A DNA stretch of 64,000 bases from Mesotoga sp. Brook.08.105.5.1 (lineage in GTDB: Bacteria > Thermotogota > Thermotogae > Petrotogales > Kosmotogaceae): assembly GCF_002752635.1 (NCBI RefSeq), contig NZ_AYTW01000041.1:1-64000 (forward strand), read 5' to 3'. Shown piece after piece: positions 62,368 to 64,000 of the stretch; position 1 is the stretch's first letter, and every line of letters starts with the position of its first letter. The translations under genes were made by a program, and so were the position numbers. Below the pieces are notes generated by a model that saw nothing but the letters and a program-made list of their open reading frames with translations, was not told where the DNA came from and did no database searches.

Positions 62368-63439
62368 TGGCCAGGACATGGAAGATGTCACCATCCTTGA
62401 CTATCTCCTCTTTTCCAACAACCTTAACCATGCCCCTGGACTTCGCTTCCTGCATACTCCTCACTGTCATGAATTCCTCGTATGGTATCACTTCCGCCCT
62501 TATGAAGCTTCTTTCGAGATCTGTGTGTATCTTTCCAGCCGCAGCTTTTGCAGGGGTGTTCTTCTTTATGGTCCAGGCTCTCACCTCGTCTTCGCCGACG
62601 GTCAAGAAGGAAATAAGTCCCATGTGTCGATACACGACTCTCGAAAGCCTTTCTATACCACTTTCGGAGATTCCGAGTTCCTCCATGAACATCTCCCTGT
62701 CCTCATCTGAAAGTTCCACAAGTTCTGCTTCAATCTTTCCAGAGAGTTCTATGTGCGCGAATCCACTCTCGTCTATTCTCGAGAGCAGCAAATCTCTCTC
62801 TGGATATTCACCCGAGGAGAACTGATTTTCATCGAGATTTATTGCAACGATGATAGGCTTGGCTGTGAAGAGGGCGAGCGAACCGAGCAACTTCAGGTCT
62901 TCCTCTGCAAAATCGATTTGGGAGGCAAAGCTGTTGTCTTCAAAGCCCTTTTCGATCAGGTGAAGAAGTTCTATCTCTCTTTCCTCTTCTGTTGAAAGTT
63001 TTCGTTTCTTTTTTGCTTCTTCAAGCCTTGCGAGCCGGTTTTCAACTACCTCCATATCACGAACCAGAAGCTCTGTCACTATGGTCTCCAGCTGCTTGAC
63101 AGGTGTGTAGGCTTCGGTTGGCCAGGGAACTGAGGCGTCCTTGAACGCCCTTACTACTGCAAGAACCGCTTCAGAGTTCTGTATGAACTGGAGAACTCGA
63201 TTCTTTTCCTTCTGGTTGGAGGAAAGGTCGTATCCAGGAATGTCCGTAAATGAAACGGTTGCATATACAGTCTTCTTCGGATTGAAGATCTTCGAAAGCT
63301 CGTCTACTCTCCTATCGTGGACTTTAGCAACAGCTGTATGGGCCTCGTTTTTGTGACTTGAATGGGGTTCAACACCGGTTAGGAGGGTGAACAGTGTACT
63401 CTTTCCACTCAATGGCAGACCAAAAATCCCTATTTCCAT
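62360..63439 (-). CDS. ychF: YchF/OLA1-type GTPase/ATPase
   Basis: The P-loop protein (359 residues) has G1 GLPLSGKSTLFTLLTG (variant of the usual GLPNVGKST), G3 FTDIPGYDLS, and the YchF-type G4 as VAINLDENQ, where the family shows Nx(x)E instead of NKxD and prefers ATP. The C-terminal TGS-like domain (about 275-359) reads SFLTVGEDEVRAWTI, KAAAGKIHTDLERSFIRAEV and GDIFHVLANA. It associates with ribosomes. The ATG at 63439 has GAGGAGG in front. Upstream in-frame codons to 63460 cover that site and are rejected. Confidence 0.92.
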   Translation of the reverse strand: MEIGIFGLPLSGKSTLFTLLTGVEPHSSHKNEAHTAVAKVHDRRVDELSKIFNPKKTVYATVSFTDIPGYDLSSNQKEKNRVLQFIQNSEAVLAVVRAFKDASVPWPTEAYTPVKQLETIVTELLVRDMEVVENRLARLEEAKKKRKLSTEEEREIELLHLIEKGFEDNSFASQIDFAEEDLKLLGSLALFTAKPIIVAINLDENQFSSGEYPERDLLLSRIDESGFAHIELSGKIEAELVELSDEDREMFMEELGISESGIERLSRVVYRHMGLISFLTVGEDEVRAWTIKKNTPAKAAAGKIHTDLERSFIRAEVIPYEEFMTVRSMQEAKSRGMVKVVGKEEIVKDGDIFHVLANA

Positions 63440-63613
63440 AACACCGCCTCCTCTTGACACATCAATACTATCAGAATGAAATCATGTTAGAAACATCGAT
63501 CGACCTTAAGGAAACTCCAGGCCCAGAACGCTACGAGTTAGATCTGCGATCCTAAAAATGCGGAAAGAGCATAACTGATACTGCTTCAACCGCTTGGTAA
63601 ATCGAACAGCTCC

Positions 63614-64000
63614 TCAAACAGCGCCCGTGATTCTCTTCAGAGCTTCTCTATCCAATATCTTGATCAGTTTGCCTTCCTGTCTGATTATATTCTCACCGAC
63701 AAAACTGGCGAATACTCTCGAAAGAGATGGACGGGCAACTCCCAGAGCATCGGCAAGCTCTTCTTTAGTGCTCTTCAGCTCAAACTCGTTACCCAGGTCT
63801 TCGCTTTGTCTCAGAAGGAAATTAGCGAGCCGTTGGTTAAGCGTGTTGAGAGACAGCATCCAGATTTTCTCAGCCAGTGTGGTGAGTCTGTCCCCCATGT
63901 CTCTCAGCAGGTTTCTCAGAAAAACCTCATACTCTCTACAGAGCCAGATTATTCCATCCCTTTCAATGTACAGAACAGCGCTCTTGTCGGTTGAGACTAT
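63614..64000 (-). CDS. Crp/Fnr family transcriptional regulator, partial (5' end outside the window)
   Basis: The open frame runs off the right edge, so only the last 128 residues are seen. They show the end of the cyclic-nucleotide-binding-like domain (IVSTDKSAVLYIERDGIIWL), the long dimer helix (EVFLRNLLRDMGDRLTTLAEKIWML) and the winged-helix domain NTLNQRLANFLL ... TKEELADALGVARPSLSRVF (pieces quoted), with ARPSLSRVFASF as the recognition helix. The usual Crp layout is clear. The effector cannot be inferred because the sensor domain is missing. An internal ATG at 63898 would give only the DNA-binding part and is not the true start. Confidence 0.88.
   Translation of the reverse strand: MVSTDKSAVLYIERDGIIWLCREYEVFLRNLLRDMGDRLTTLAEKIWMLSLNTLNQRLANFLLRQSEDLGNEFELKSTKEELADALGVARPSLSRVFASFVGENIIRQEGKLIKILDREALKRITGAV

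Overview
The window looks like a chromosomal segment of a Thermotogota bacterium, most probably a mesophilic, Mesotoga-like member. This is inferred from family content and was not searched. The pointers are a rod-like envelope protein of the Omp-alpha type (N-terminal SLH domain, long coiled coil, C-terminal membrane anchor), a K+-dependent membrane pyrophosphatase, a Na+-type F-ATPase c subunit, a fused Cmk-IspH followed by ribosomal protein S1, frequent TTG/GTG starts, and strong GGAGG ribosome binding sites. Genes are tightly packed in long co-oriented runs broken by a few repeat-rich gaps.

Layout. 1-9.2 kb is an accessory stretch: a C_GCAxxG_C_C protein, an amidohydrolase, a B12-binding radical SAM protein, a 2-hydroxyacyl-CoA-dehydratase-like protein with a fused partner/activator, and a DUF2188 protein. 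It is followed by 1.2 kb of non-coding hairpin-rich repeats. 9.2-17.3 kb holds a cupin, a K+ channel, a UvrD-type helicase, the pyrophosphatase, an MFS carrier and a geranylgeranyl-reductase-like flavoprotein. 17.3-24.9 kb (minus strand) holds two ABC importers. One is of the TrpXYZ type, preceded by what reads as a textbook leader-peptide attenuator with an aromatic-rich peptide. The other is a BMP-type nucleoside importer. 25.1-30.2 kb holds ferritin, a 5'-nucleotidase-like protein with an altered catalytic dyad, a decayed proline iminopeptidase, and a CcdA/thioredoxin pair.

30.2-43.8 kb is a long minus-strand series: Omp-alpha-like protein, AsnS, RuvB, NAD kinase, PhoU-like protein, a 1450-residue LptG-LptA/LptD-like fusion, family 4 uracil-DNA glycosylase, a sugar epimerase, RarA and a macrodomain protein. 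43.9-50.8 kb is a plus-strand housekeeping operon (aspS, cmk-ispH, rpsA, der, plsY). A second repeat block (50.8-51.6 kb) separates it from the convergent, complete atp operon (atpZIBEFHAGDC). Upstream of that, in the same orientation, lie polA, an AhpD-like gene, a TatD nuclease and ychF. A Crp/Fnr regulator runs off the right edge.

Main points of interest: (i) one polypeptide that appears to join the inner-membrane Lpt permease to the periplasmic jellyroll and outer-membrane barrel; (ii) a complete aromatic-amino-acid attenuator in front of a Trp/Tyr-type ABC importer, which predicts its substrate; (iii) a repeat family made of conserved short spacers and variable self-complementary minihairpins, many with GAA loops, whose stems covary between copies; (iv) a dehydratase-like domain fused to its own ATP-dependent activator.
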